Source: Maribacter aquivivus (GTDB lineage Bacteria > Bacteroidota > Bacteroidia > Flavobacteriales > Flavobacteriaceae). Taken from it: 64,000 bases of DNA. The notes beneath the pieces are model-generated. The model made no database searches. It was not told where the DNA came from and was given only the letters and a program-made list of their open reading frames with translations. The translations under genes and the position numbers were made by a program. The stretch spans positions 911,317-975,316 of the forward strand of contig NZ_FQZX01000002.1 of the NCBI RefSeq assembly GCF_900142175.1. Reading direction: 5' to 3'. Positions 26,431-36,481 of the stretch are shown one piece after another; the first letter of the stretch is position 1; each line of letters starts with the position of its first letter.

Positions 26431-26523
26431 GATATTTTGTTTTTATACAATTTACCCAATACTTCAACTTTACCTTGTCTTAAAAAACTTAGTTATTGAT
26501 GCATTTCAAAATGCTATTTCAAT

Positions 26524-28011
26524 TTATTCTAGCACTATCTTATTATCATTTATAAACTGAAAAAATGATAGCTTCTCATTATAACCCGTAAATATCAAAT
26601 TGGTAGATAGTTCAAAAAGGTGCGCTTCGGTTTCAAAAAAATGCATCATATAACCTGCTGTATTTACAAAAGCTACATACTCCCCTATCTCTGGTAATCT
26701 TGGAAGGGTCATTTTTCGTTTTAACAACACATCTCTTTCTAAACAATAGGCTCCAGTAAAAAACACATCAACAGATTCATCTTCCTTTACTTCTTTAGTA
26801 TAGAGCATATATGGGTCTAATAGAAAATCGGCGCTAGAACTCATCATCTGACTCATATTCATTTCTAAGCCAACCAACCATTGACCTTTGGCATCTTTTT
26901 TTCGGTGGATGACTTTCGCAACCGTCATACCCACTTGGTCTAATAAAGAGCGACCTGGCTCAATACGAATTTCAATCTCATTTTCGAGTAATAAAGAAGC
27001 AACCGATAGTCCGGATGCATCATCCATAAATTCTAGCACTTCACTAATAAAACTACCTTTGTTTATTTTATTGAAATACGGATAGGTATTCAGTTTGCCT
27101 CTCAACTTACCATCTTCTAATCTAAAACCTAGTCCATAATCATTGAAAGTAATGTCATTATTCTGAGTTAATACAGCTTCTTTTAAATTCTTATTGAAAC
27201 TCGTCCATTCTTTTTCATCCTCTAAATAGTTCATTAAGATTCCACCACCTATATCAATGAATGAAACCGGATATCCTTTCTCTTTTAAGGACGATACTAT
27301 ATTGATACTAGCAATTAAACTTATACTTCGCTGATAGGTAGAATAACTATCTAAGTGAAAATGTAGCCCTGTTACTTCTAATAAATCGAAAGTTTTACCC
27401 TCGCCAACATAAGAACCAATAAAATCTACCACCTCATCTACATCAAAACCAAAACGACTATACAGTTTCTTGCCATCAACTTCAAATCCGCTAATGCGAA
27501 AACCAACTTTCGCCTTTTTATTCAATTTTGTGGCGACGGCTTGTGTTAATCTACATTCATCTTCATTATCTAAAATAATGGGCACGCCATTGTTAATGGC
27601 TAATTCTATTTGTGGTTCTGTTTTTATCGCTGCTGTCAATACCAAATTTTCAGCATTTCCGCCCAACGATAATGATTGTTCCAATTCTTTAAAACTTGCC
27701 GTATCTACACCTATACCAGATGCAAATGCCTGCTTTACCAAACCTTTAGATTTGTTCGCCTTTCTAGCATAGAAAATTCTATTTTTTAATCCGTACGATT
27801 CAAAAACCTGCTTGTAACTTTCACAATTTTGATTAAAAGATGGTAAATGATGTATATTTATTGGTGACCCATATCGTTCAACTAAACCTCTTACCACTGC
27901 TTGATCGCTAAATAGCTCATGCATCCAATTCGATGTAATTGGTGTTAATTCATTCTTAGGTTTTCCTTTATAGTACATTTTCTGTTCTATCATAATTTTC
28001 TGTTCTTCCAT
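26524..28011 (-). CDS. Y4yA-family PLP-dependent fold-III decarboxylase
   Basis: This 495-aa protein resembles diaminopimelate/ornithine decarboxylases of fold type III. The PLP-binding Lys is Lys84 in YARKANKS. Also visible are GLHFHLDSYS, FIDIGGGIL, the phosphate-binding EPGRSL and the C-terminal CLERD that supplies the catalytic Cys and Asp of DAP decarboxylases. It is therefore probably an active amino-acid or amino-acid-conjugate decarboxylase. It does not look like housekeeping LysA. Its start overlaps the upstream FAD gene by 44 bp (or 11 bp if Met12 at 27978 is used), so it is the last gene of a coupled three-gene operon. SbnH of the staphyloferrin B pathway is a functional analogue. 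Confidence 0.85.
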   Translation of the reverse strand: MEEQKIMIEQKMYYKGKPKNELTPITSNWMHELFSDQAVVRGLVERYGSPINIHHLPSFNQNCESYKQVFESYGLKNRIFYARKANKSKGLVKQAFASGIGVDTASFKELEQSLSLGGNAENLVLTAAIKTEPQIELAINNGVPIILDNEDECRLTQAVATKLNKKAKVGFRISGFEVDGKKLYSRFGFDVDEVVDFIGSYVGEGKTFDLLEVTGLHFHLDSYSTYQRSISLIASINIVSSLKEKGYPVSFIDIGGGILMNYLEDEKEWTSFNKNLKEAVLTQNNDITFNDYGLGFRLEDGKLRGKLNTYPYFNKINKGSFISEVLEFMDDASGLSVASLLLENEIEIRIEPGRSLLDQVGMTVAKVIHRKKDAKGQWLVGLEMNMSQMMSSSADFLLDPYMLYTKEVKEDESVDVFFTGAYCLERDVLLKRKMTLPRLPEIGEYVAFVNTAGYMMHFFETEAHLFELSTNLIFTGYNEKLSFFQFINDNKIVLE

Positions 28012-29776
28012 CTCTTTTTAAAATTGCAGTACATGTTTCTTTTGCCCAATTTGTTGCAAAATCATTTCTAGTTCTTGACAAAGTGTCATTATCGCAGGTA
28101 ATACCTTCTGTTGGAGTACCATAAAAAGTAATATCGTTATTCACGATTCCCGTTTCTAAAACCGGATTTCCCTTAGCATTTATCTCTAAACAACCTGGTA
28201 CATAGGTAGAATTCTTGTACTCACGTATGATGCCGTTTTTATTTAAATTTTGATATAGTTCGTTTTTAAAACCACTTTCTTTCGCTCTTGCTATTGTTGC
28301 ATTTACCAGATAATTTATTTCAGTTGTCTGCCCGTTTTCAACCTGTAAAGTAAAATTACCATTTTCATTATTTTGCGTAATACTTGCAGATTTTGCATAC
28401 GAGAAATCTAAAATTCCCGCTTTGCACAACGCCAACATTTTTTGCATATTCTTAACCGGTGGTCCGTAAGATATTCTATTGAAGAGTCCAAAATACTGGT
28501 CATTAAACTCCTTATGCGATTCCGCATCTAAGCCACCAAAACTGTATAACTCATTAAAAATCGGACTTATTTTTCGCCATGTGGCGACTGCAGCCATGAA
28601 CGGACTTTTATCTTCACCCAATTTTGCTTCATCGATTAGAAACTCGACATAAACTTGTAGTACAACAGATGATAAAATAGGTTCATCTTTAAACGGATTA
28701 ACAATTGTATCCCAATTAAAAACAGGACTCTCAGGGTAATCTTCGTGAAAATATTGCACCTGATTTTCCATTACCGTGAAGTCATCATCATAATAAAATT
28801 GATGTCCCTGGTTTTTAAACAGAACATAATAAAACGCATAGTGAAACTCCTTTTGTATTAATGGTAAAAGAGTATTATTAAAACTAATAGGTTTATTAGC
28901 TTCCAAATTTTGAACAACTTCCTCTGTAAAATATTGAAGGGTTATTTCTGAAGTTGGTGAACCATTTCTGGGCACCATAGGCAAACCCGTTCTTGAAAAA
29001 GGATATATTTTATAAGGTTCTTTTTTTGAGGGAATATATTTTAAAATTCCTTTATCATTCTTTTTAAGTACACCTCCCTTACCCTCTGTTAAAGCTAAAA
29101 TTGAATCTATTGCGGTTAGTCCGAATCCTTTTATAGCAACTAGTGATTGCGGTGTAACCGGACTTAATTTTTCATTCGTCGGATAAATAAAATCAATCTT
29201 ATTATCTAAAATTTCGCTTTCAGGTTTATGAACTTTAAAGGAATGGTGACCGGTTGTAAATAGAGCATTGTTACAAGCAACAACATCTTGCTCCCCGCTT
29301 TTTATATCCGTATAAAATACTTGATAATTTTCGTTTTGTTTTATCATATCGGTAACCTTACCGATATGGGTAAACACCTTTACATTCTTTGGTAATTGTT
29401 CTAACACCAATTGATAACAATCTACCAAATAGCTACCTACTAAAGCTCTAGGAGCATATTTTCCCGGAGCCGCATTGGTGTGACCCTTTGCCTTCAACCA
29501 TGTTACAAAGTCTGGTGTAGAACTAGCATTTGAAAAAGGCTCTTTTAATACCCAGCTATTGATATTACGATTGGCATAGTTCATTATTAAATACTCTGGC
29601 TGGTCTGTTCTATATACATCGCCAGATGCCAAGAATGATGTAGTGTTGAAAATATGAACTTCTATCGATTTTGAAATTTCAGCTTCATTCAAGTAAGCTA
29701 TTAATCTTTCAAAACCGTAAAACCCTTTAGGTCCAAATCCTATAATGCCTATCTTATAATTTTTATTGTCATTCAT
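27968..29776 (-). CDS. FAD/NAD(P)-binding protein (PF13454-type)
   Basis: This 602-aa protein begins with a Rossmann dinucleotide motif (IGIIGFGPKGFYGFERL, glycines at 13-18) of the NAD_binding_9 (PF13454) group. YLIMNYANRNINSW near residues 61-74 and KGFGLTAIDSILAL, a second nucleotide-site-like segment, support a two-site FAD/NAD(P) enzyme. Comparable proteins include amino-acid N-hydroxylase-like flavoproteins and uncharacterised oxidoreductases. It is the middle gene of the operon, 3 bp after the SbnA-like gene and overlapping the decarboxylase gene. It may oxidise the product of the first enzyme, but the reaction is unknown. Confidence 0.78.
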   Translation of the reverse strand: MNDNKNYKIGIIGFGPKGFYGFERLIAYLNEAEISKSIEVHIFNTTSFLASGDVYRTDQPEYLIMNYANRNINSWVLKEPFSNASSTPDFVTWLKAKGHTNAAPGKYAPRALVGSYLVDCYQLVLEQLPKNVKVFTHIGKVTDMIKQNENYQVFYTDIKSGEQDVVACNNALFTTGHHSFKVHKPESEILDNKIDFIYPTNEKLSPVTPQSLVAIKGFGLTAIDSILALTEGKGGVLKKNDKGILKYIPSKKEPYKIYPFSRTGLPMVPRNGSPTSEITLQYFTEEVVQNLEANKPISFNNTLLPLIQKEFHYAFYYVLFKNQGHQFYYDDDFTVMENQVQYFHEDYPESPVFNWDTIVNPFKDEPILSSVVLQVYVEFLIDEAKLGEDKSPFMAAVATWRKISPIFNELYSFGGLDAESHKEFNDQYFGLFNRISYGPPVKNMQKMLALCKAGILDFSYAKSASITQNNENGNFTLQVENGQTTEINYLVNATIARAKESGFKNELYQNLNKNGIIREYKNSTYVPGCLEINAKGNPVLETGIVNNDITFYGTPTEGITCDNDTLSRTRNDFATNWAKETCTAILKRDGRTENYDRTENVL

Positions 29777-29779
29777 AGA

Positions 29780-30793
29780 TTATGCTACCTGCCATCCTCC
29801 TAATGGAGTAAAAGCGTTTCTACTTTCCGGTAATTTTTGCAACAACCATTCTTTATTATAAATAGTATCTAAATAACGTTCTCCACGATCACATAAGAAT
29901 AAAGCACAATTACTACCTTCCTCAATATGCTTACTATACTTTTTTACTGCACTGATCATACCACCAGAAGAACCCCCACATAAAATGGATTCATTTTCTA
30001 ATAATGACCAACAACCTCTAGCACAGTCTACATCATCAACATAGATATAATCGTGAATTTTATTGGTATCTAAAAACTGAGAAGGTACACCTGCACCATG
30101 ACCTGGAATTAATCTTTTCAATGGCGGACCACCGAAAAGAACACTACCTACAGCATCTACAGCGATAATTTTAGTGTCAAGATTGTTTTCATAAATATAA
30201 TCGGCACACCCCATTAATGTTCCACAGGTACTGGTTGCCACAAATAGGTAATCCAATTTTCCATCTAAAGAATCCATCATCTCCGTCATCGTTTTATGGT
30301 GAGTTAATGGATTATTTTGATTGCCATATTGGTTAGACCAAAAACTATTTGGTATACTCATTAATAAATATTGAACACGCTCTAACCTTGCTGCTAGAAA
30401 TCCCCCATCATCTTTCGGTTTGATAACTTTTTCGATTTGTACCCCATAGGTTTTAAGTATTTTTTCGGTGTGCGAATTTAATTTAGGATCCACAACAACA
30501 ATCAATTTAAGACCATAGTATAGACATGCTTGCGCCAATCCTACTGCCATATTTCCTGAGCTAGATTCTATTACGGTATCTCCCTTTTTAATTCTACCAT
30601 CTGCGAGTGCTTGTTGTAATATAAAAAGTGACGTTCTATCTTTTATGCTTCCGCCAGGATTAGCGGCTTCTAACTTTCCAAATAGGTTAAATTTCTTTTG
30701 TTTGAAAATTCTATTTAGTTGCACCAAAGGCGTATTGCCTATAGTATGTATAATAGATTCAGAAACAGTGTCTGAAATATGTTGCGTGATCAT
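29780..30793 (-). CDS. SbnA-like PLP-dependent cysteine-synthase-family enzyme
   Basis: This 337-aa fold-II PLP enzyme has PLP Lys51 in NPGGSIKDR, the Ser/Asn loop ESSSGNMAVGLAQ, the phosphate loop STCGTLMGC and the late CGGSSGG. IPNSFWSNQYGN, the STCGTL loop and IIAVDAVGSVLFGG are closer to SbnA, the N-(2-amino-2-carboxyethyl)-L-glutamate synthase of 2,3-diaminopropionate formation, than to ordinary CysK. In staphylococci SbnA uses O-phosphoserine and glutamate. No SbnB homologue is next to it. It heads the operon with a 333-bp upstream region shared with the divergent molybdenum hydroxylase genes. Confidence 0.82.
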   Translation of the reverse strand: MITQHISDTVSESIIHTIGNTPLVQLNRIFKQKKFNLFGKLEAANPGGSIKDRTSLFILQQALADGRIKKGDTVIESSSGNMAVGLAQACLYYGLKLIVVVDPKLNSHTEKILKTYGVQIEKVIKPKDDGGFLAARLERVQYLLMSIPNSFWSNQYGNQNNPLTHHKTMTEMMDSLDGKLDYLFVATSTCGTLMGCADYIYENNLDTKIIAVDAVGSVLFGGPPLKRLIPGHGAGVPSQFLDTNKIHDYIYVDDVDCARGCWSLLENESILCGGSSGGMISAVKKYSKHIEEGSNCALFLCDRGERYLDTIYNKEWLLQKLPESRNAFTPLGGWQVA

Positions 30794-31126
30794 CGTCTAA
30801 TATTTTTAACTAAAATGCCCAGAAATAAGCATCATGTAATTATGCATGTTAAAAGTACTTAGGTCACCATTAAAGGAATATCACAATAGAATTTTTAAAT
30901 AACTCTTTTCGTTTTAAGCTCTAGAATATGCTTTAATAGGCGACTGAAAGAACAAACTACGAGTTACTAAAATCGATTCTCAAAAATTAAAACTGCGCTT
31001 TTATGATCTTATGATGTCGGATTAAAAAGTAGGAAAAATAAAAATTTGATAATTTATGATTTATTGCTCCCGTTTACTCTAAAAAAATTCCTAATTTCAA
31101 GGGACTCAAACAAATAGGATAAACGA
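30794..31126. other. Divergent promoter region between the SbnA-like operon and the Mo-hydroxylase genes
   Basis: This 333-bp AT-rich stretch has no credible coding frame. It should contain promoters for both directions. I see no clear -7 box and only weak dyads, for example around GCATCATGTAATTATGCATG at 30829-30848. Confidence 0.6.
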
Positions 31127-31591
31127 ATGGCAAATTTCAATTTAAAAGTAAATGGAAAAACTCAAGAAGTAGATGTAGATCCCACTACACCAATACTTTG
31201 GGTATTACGAGATAATTTAAAATTGGTAGGTACAAAATTTGGTTGTGGTATTGCACAATGTGGTGCATGTACCGTTCATTTAGGCGATAATGCAGTACGT
31301 TCTTGCCAACTACCAGTTTCTGCCGTTGGTGAACAGTCTATTACAACTATTGAGGGACTTTCTGAAAACGGAGATCATCCTGTTCAAAAGGCTTGGTTAG
31401 AAGAAGATGTGTACCAATGTGGTTACTGCCAAGCAGGTCAAATTATGAACGCCAGTGCATTTTTAAAACGAAACCCTAACCCTACAGATACAGAAATTGA
31501 GGATGCTATGAACGGTAATATCTGTCGTTGTGGCACATATACGCGAATTAAAAAGGCAATTAAAAATGCCGCCAGTACTACGAACGCGTAA
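31127..31591 (+). CDS. Molybdenum hydroxylase small subunit, (2Fe-2S) (IorA-like)
   Basis: This 154-aa protein carries both clusters of the xanthine-dehydrogenase iron-sulfur subunit: the plant-ferredoxin-type motif [14 protein letters not shown] (about residues 38-51) and the C-terminal helical domain with QCGYCQAGQ and [12 protein letters not shown]. It transfers electrons from the molybdopterin subunit encoded 51 bp downstream. No FAD subunit gene is adjacent, as in isoquinoline 1-oxidoreductase and related periplasmic aldehyde oxidases, where cytochromes take the electrons. It has no signal peptide, so it is presumably exported with the Tat-bearing large subunit. Confidence 0.94.
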   Translation: MANFNLKVNGKTQEVDVDPTTPILWVLRDNLKLVGTKFGCGIAQCGACTVHLGDNAVRSCQLPVSAVGEQSITTIEGLSENGDHPVQKAWLEEDVYQCGYCQAGQIMNASAFLKRNPNPTDTEIEDAMNGNICRCGTYTRIKKAIKNAASTTNA

Positions 31592-31642
31592 TAAAAAGTG
31601 TCCCACAATTTGGGATAGTAACTTTCATTAAAAAACAAACAG

Positions 31643-33847
31643 ATGACACTTATAAAAACAACATATAATAGACGTTCTTTTTTAAAAAGTAGCTCGCTGG
31701 CAGGTGGCGGTATGATTTTAGGATTCAGTTGGCTAGCTTCTTGCAAACCTACCCCTGAGCAAGTAAGCAACATCCCTAAAGAATGGTTCGATATCAATGC
31801 CTTCTTGAAAATTGGGGATAACGGTATGGTAACCATTATGTCGCCTAACCCAGAAATAGGACAGAATGTAAAAACTTCTATGCCTATGATCGTCGCAGAC
31901 GAACTTGGTGTAGATTGGAAAAATGTAATCGTTGAACAAGCGCCTTTAAATACAGATATTTTTCAAAGACAAATTGCCGGTGGCAGTCAATCTATTCGTG
32001 CGAGTTGGTCAGGATTACGAATGGCAGGTGCTACAGCAAGACATATGCTAATTGCCGCGGCTGCCGACGCTTGGCAGGTAGATGCTTCTGAAATTACGGT
32101 CGATGCCGGTGTAATTAGTCATGCAGCCTCAGACAAATCAGCCGGATTTGGTGATATGGCTTCTAAAGCAGCTACCATGCCGATACCTGAAGAGGTGAAA
32201 TTGAAAGAAACAAGCGAGTTTGATATTATTGGTACGGATAGAAGAAATGTAGACGGACCGAATATTGTTACCGGAAAGCCTTTATTCGGTATTGATATTC
32301 AAGAAGAAGGTATGATGATAGCTATGATCGTGCACCCACCTGCTTTTGGTATGACATATAAATCGATGAATGCAGATGCCGTTAAATCTATGCCGGGTAT
32401 TAAAGATGTTTTTCCTATTGATGTTTATAAAGATGATACAGAGAAACAATGGTCTGATGCCGGAGGTATAGATAAACTTGTTGCTATTGTAGGTGAATCT
32501 ACTTGGCAATGTATGCAGGCTAAAAAAGCATTGAATGTTGAATGGGAAGAATCTTCGGCTTTAGAAAGTACCAAAGGGCATGATGAAGCATTGACTAAAT
32601 TATTGAACACTTCTTCTAAACAACCAGCTCGTAACGATGGTAATGTAGCTAGTGCCTTTAAAAAAGCAGATAAAATTATAGAACGTACTTATAGCGCTCC
32701 TTTTTTAGCGCATAATACGATGGAGCCAATGAACTTTTACGCAGATGTTACTGCTGAAAGAGCTTTGTTCAACGGACCGATACAAACCCCTGAGTTTTTA
32801 GAAAAAACCTTGGCATCTCGATTAGGCATGCCTGTTGAAAAAATTGATATTAAAATGAGCCGTATGGGTGGCGGGTTTGGCCGTCGTCTGTATGGAACCT
32901 TCGGTGTGGAAGCCGCAGTGATTTCTCAACACATGCAGGCACCTATAAAATTGGTGTACACTCGTGAAGATGATATGACCCAAGGCACTTACCGCCCAAC
33001 ATATAAAGTAAAGTATAAAGCAGGGCTTGATAAAGATGGTACTCTAATTGCATGGCACGTTAAAGGTGCCGGATCAAATGACGATTTACTTTTTGAAAAT
33101 AGATTTCCTGCAGGTGCCGTTGATAATTATATGGCTGAAAAATTTAGTTTAGAATCCAATGTAACTACTGGGGCATGGCGTGCACCACGTTCTAACTTTG
33201 TTGCCGGTGCCGAACAATCATTTATAGATGAAGTTGCCGAAGCTGCCGGTAAAGACCCTATTGAATTTAGATTGGAGTTATTTGACAGAGTTATTAAAAA
33301 CCCAGTTGGTGAACCAGAAAATAATGATTACGACCCTATTCGTTATGCAGGTGTTCTTAAATTAGTCAGAGAAAAAGCTGGTTGGGACGGGAGTCAGAAA
33401 AACGGAACCGCAAGAGGTGTTTCGGCGTACTACTGCCACAACTCTTATGTGGCGCAAGTTTTGGATGTATCTACCGATACAAAATCACCAAAGGTCACTA
33501 AAGTATGGTGTGCCGTAGATTGCGGAATCGTGATTAACCCAATGGCAGCTAAAAACCAAATTGAAGGTGGAATCATTGATGGCATCGGTCACGCTACCTA
33601 TAGCGAAATGACTTTTGAAGATGGTAAACCTCAACATAAGAATTTTGATACCTATCGTTTAATACGACATAAAGAAGCACCGAAAGAAATTGAAAGCTTT
33701 TTTGTAGACAATGGTATAGACCCAACTGGGTTAGGAGAGCCTTCATTGCCGCCTATAATCGGAGCTTTGGCAAATGCACTTTACAAAGCAACCGGTCAAA
33801 GACATTACAATCAACCTTTTATTACTGAAAAATCGGTAATTGGATAA
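31643..33847 (+). CDS. Molybdopterin-binding large subunit of an IorB/aldehyde-oxidase-type hydroxylase, Tat-exported
   Basis: This 734-aa protein has a Tat signal (NRRSFLKSSSLAGGG, residues 9-23) with a possible lipidated Cys at LASC. It has the xanthine dehydrogenase large-subunit fold in the split IorB arrangement: MGGGFGRRLYG, the cofactor-binding GAWRAPRSN and the C-terminal catalytic Glu in GLGEPSLPP. It should hydroxylate an aldehyde or N-heterocycle in the periplasm. Operon partner is the 2Fe-2S subunit upstream. Cofactor insertion chaperones of the XdhC type are not in the window. A strong bidirectional terminator follows. Confidence 0.93.
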   Translation: MTLIKTTYNRRSFLKSSSLAGGGMILGFSWLASCKPTPEQVSNIPKEWFDINAFLKIGDNGMVTIMSPNPEIGQNVKTSMPMIVADELGVDWKNVIVEQAPLNTDIFQRQIAGGSQSIRASWSGLRMAGATARHMLIAAAADAWQVDASEITVDAGVISHAASDKSAGFGDMASKAATMPIPEEVKLKETSEFDIIGTDRRNVDGPNIVTGKPLFGIDIQEEGMMIAMIVHPPAFGMTYKSMNADAVKSMPGIKDVFPIDVYKDDTEKQWSDAGGIDKLVAIVGESTWQCMQAKKALNVEWEESSALESTKGHDEALTKLLNTSSKQPARNDGNVASAFKKADKIIERTYSAPFLAHNTMEPMNFYADVTAERALFNGPIQTPEFLEKTLASRLGMPVEKIDIKMSRMGGGFGRRLYGTFGVEAAVISQHMQAPIKLVYTREDDMTQGTYRPTYKVKYKAGLDKDGTLIAWHVKGAGSNDDLLFENRFPAGAVDNYMAEKFSLESNVTTGAWRAPRSNFVAGAEQSFIDEVAEAAGKDPIEFRLELFDRVIKNPVGEPENNDYDPIRYAGVLKLVREKAGWDGSQKNGTARGVSAYYCHNSYVAQVLDVSTDTKSPKVTKVWCAVDCGIVINPMAAKNQIEGGIIDGIGHATYSEMTFEDGKPQHKNFDTYRLIRHKEAPKEIESFFVDNGIDPTGLGEPSLPPIIGALANALYKATGQRHYNQPFITEKSVIG

Positions 33848-33870
33848 TGCCCTTATGCTATTGTAAATCG

Positions 33871-33905
33871 AAAACGCCGAAATCTTAGATTTCGGCGTTT
33901 TTAAT
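33871..33905. terminator. Bidirectional intrinsic terminator
   Basis: AAAACGCCGAAATC (33871-33884) and GATTTCGGCGTTTT (33888-33901) form a perfect 14-bp stem with a 3-nt loop between convergent genes; T-runs occur in both directions. Confidence 0.93.
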
Positions 33906-33918
33906 TTGTACTAGTTAA

Positions 33919-34797
33919 TTATATCTTGAACCTGAGCACTGCTCTAAAATAACTTCTAGAATCATTATCTATAGTAAACAATGTGTTGTTAATACCGTCT
34001 TTAAGCTTGTTATTTAAACTGAAATTATAGGCGGCACGTACATCTAATTGTAAATGGTCTGTAAAGTGATACTCGTATTGTAGACCACCATTGATTAAAG
34101 ACATATTTATAATTTCAGCAGTATCGGTTCCATTAACCAATGCCCCATTTTGTATGTTAGATGTAAAACCGTCTAACTGACCAAATAATTTAAACCGGTG
34201 ATTTTCTGATAAGTGATATTGTAAATTGGTTCTTGGAATACCAATATTATAAGACCAATCTGGGCTGAATTTTTTATAATAACTTATAAAAGGTAACGGA
34301 AAAACATATCCTCTATTTTGAGAATAAGATAATCCAACAATTAAACGAGATGGCTTATCTATATCAGTTTCAAAATTTTTTATAAATACAACATCTCCTG
34401 AAAAAACTAAATCATTGGCATTTAAACTTTTAGCAGTAAGGTTAGTACTGATTCCTGGTTGAAAACGAACACCTAAGCGCCAACCATTTTTTAGCGGTTT
34501 CGTATACCCAATGGTAAAATCCAATAATTTGAAATCGTTCAATAAATTTCTATCGAACGGCAGCTCATCTCTTTTAAAACGTAGATGTATATTACTATAA
34601 TCTATTCCTAAGAGTAGGTATTCACCTTCTTTCTTAAGCTTAACCGGGTAATTTATAAGAAATCTTGACCGTGTATATTCAACATCTGAGCCTTTGTTAG
34701 GTATAAATGTAAAATCTAACCTAGCCAAATCGCTCAATTGTGCTTGAGTAGCACTAGTAGTAAAAAATAAAATTGCAAAGAAATATTTAAATCGCAT
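33919..34797 (-). CDS. DUF6268-type outer-membrane beta-barrel protein
   Basis: This 292-aa protein has a Sec signal peptide ending TQAQ (residue ~20). Alternating hydrophobic/polar strands of a small outer-membrane barrel follow, ending in aromatic-rich YFRAVLRFKI, a typical BAM-recognised last strand. LDFTFIPNKGSDVEYTRSR and GIDYSNIHLRF match the group I know as DUF6268. Function is unknown; it may be a porin-like or assembly-related barrel. It is a single leftward gene, 109 bp downstream of mqo. Confidence 0.75.
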   Translation of the reverse strand: MRFKYFFAILFFTTSATQAQLSDLARLDFTFIPNKGSDVEYTRSRFLINYPVKLKKEGEYLLLGIDYSNIHLRFKRDELPFDRNLLNDFKLLDFTIGYTKPLKNGWRLGVRFQPGISTNLTAKSLNANDLVFSGDVVFIKNFETDIDKPSRLIVGLSYSQNRGYVFPLPFISYYKKFSPDWSYNIGIPRTNLQYHLSENHRFKLFGQLDGFTSNIQNGALVNGTDTAEIINMSLINGGLQYEYHFTDHLQLDVRAAYNFSLNNKLKDGINNTLFTIDNDSRSYFRAVLRFKI

Positions 34798-34905
34798 GAA
34801 GTGGGTATTACTAGCCTAATAATTAAACATAATGTAAGTACCGTCTTTTTATTGTGGTGATTTAGTGCTATTAAGCATAAAACTATCTTAAATGAGAATG
34901 GCTGT

Positions 34906-36390
34906 TTATAACTCTAAAACATTGGTTACTCGCGTGAGTTCTTTATCAAACAAATCTTTGGTCACTTCTTTTTTATAAAAAGGCACCATTCTATTCAACT
35001 GTTCTTTTCCTTTTTCAGATGATGTTAATTCTGGAAATGCTTTTTCTAGTACGTCTAACATAATCTTTACCGATGTAGATGCACCAGGCGACGCACCTAA
35101 TAAACAGGTAATTCTACCATCTTTACTACTTACTAGCTGTGTACCAAATTCTAACGAACCACCTTCAAATTCATCCTTTTTAATTGTTTGCACCCGTTGA
35201 CCAGCAACCAATATCTCCCAATCTTCGCTTTTGGCATCTTTCACAAACGCCCTTAACGAATCCATTCTATCTTCAAAACTCATGGTTACTTGTTCTACCA
35301 AATATTTCGTTAGCGGTAAATTGTGCCAAAACACACCCCACATAGAAGGTATATTATCAAAATTGATGGATTTTAATAAATCTAAATACGAGCCTTCTTT
35401 TAAAAACTTTGGACTAAACCCTGCAAACGGACCGAATAATAATTCTCTTTTTCCGTTGATAAATCTTGTATCTAAATGTGGTACCGACATTGGTGGATCA
35501 CCAATACCTGCTTTGCTATAAACCTTAGCATTATGCTGATTAATTATATCTGGATTCTTACATACTAGCCACTCCCCACTCACCGGGAAACCACCATAAC
35601 CATCCTTTTCATCAATCTCTACTTTTTGTAATAATAACAAGCTACCACCACCGGCGCCAATAAATACATGTTCGGCATCTACAGTATTCTTAACACCTGT
35701 GTTTAGATTTTCCATTTTTACCAACCACTCCTCATCATGATCAGGATCAATATCTTCTACTTCGGTATTGAACAACACCTTAGTATCATACTCCTTTTCT
35801 AGAATATCGAACAATTGCTCGGTTAGCGAACCATAATTCATTTCTGTTCCCCTATCAATTCTAGAAGCTGCCATAACCTCATCTTCAGTTCTGCCATGCA
35901 TCATTAACGGAAACCACTCCTTCATTTTATTTACCGCTCTGGTAAACTCTATGGTATCGAACATGAAATGCTCTTTAAAGGCTTTAAATCGATTTTCAAG
36001 ATAGTCGGCATTGTCTTTACCTTTTACCCAACTGTGATGTGGTACGGGAGTAATAAATGATTTTGGATCTTTAATCAAACCTTCAGCTACTAAAAAAGAC
36101 CAATATTGTTTAGAGGTTTCAAATTGCGTACAAATGTCAATCGCCTTTTTTATGTTGACATGACCATCTTCATCTTCTGGTGAATAATTAAGTTCACATA
36201 AGGCAGAATGACCTGTACCGGCATTGTTCCAAGCTGCAGAACTTTCTTGTGCTACTTTATCTAATCGTTCAACGATCAGCACATTAAGATCTGGCTTTAA
36301 TTGCTTTACCAATAAACCTAATGTAGCACTCATGATACCCGCACCCACACAAATAAGGTCATATTCTTTTCTCAACTCCATCAAAATCAA
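34906..36390 (-). CDS. mqo: Malate:quinone oxidoreductase
   Basis: This 494-aa flavoprotein starts with the FAD-binding motif DLICVGAGIMSATLGLL and contains family stretches ESSAAWNNAGTGHSALCELNY, GGFPVSGEWLVCKNP, LLFGPFAGFSPKFLK and the C-terminal LLGASPGASTSVKIML. It oxidises malate to oxaloacetate and passes electrons to quinone at the inner face of the membrane, serving the TCA cycle. Length is normal. It appears to be transcribed alone, separated from the upstream DUF3570 gene by a terminator. Confidence 0.97.
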   Translation of the reverse strand: MILMELRKEYDLICVGAGIMSATLGLLVKQLKPDLNVLIVERLDKVAQESSAAWNNAGTGHSALCELNYSPEDEDGHVNIKKAIDICTQFETSKQYWSFLVAEGLIKDPKSFITPVPHHSWVKGKDNADYLENRFKAFKEHFMFDTIEFTRAVNKMKEWFPLMMHGRTEDEVMAASRIDRGTEMNYGSLTEQLFDILEKEYDTKVLFNTEVEDIDPDHDEEWLVKMENLNTGVKNTVDAEHVFIGAGGGSLLLLQKVEIDEKDGYGGFPVSGEWLVCKNPDIINQHNAKVYSKAGIGDPPMSVPHLDTRFINGKRELLFGPFAGFSPKFLKEGSYLDLLKSINFDNIPSMWGVFWHNLPLTKYLVEQVTMSFEDRMDSLRAFVKDAKSEDWEILVAGQRVQTIKKDEFEGGSLEFGTQLVSSKDGRITCLLGASPGASTSVKIMLDVLEKAFPELTSSEKGKEQLNRMVPFYKKEVTKDLFDKELTRVTNVLEL

Positions 36391-36481
36391 ATTTTATTAC
36401 TGCTTAATATGCTTGAAAAGTTAACTATTTCTTTTGGTTATTTCTGAACAACTCAAAAATTAAACCTATTATCTAAATGCA

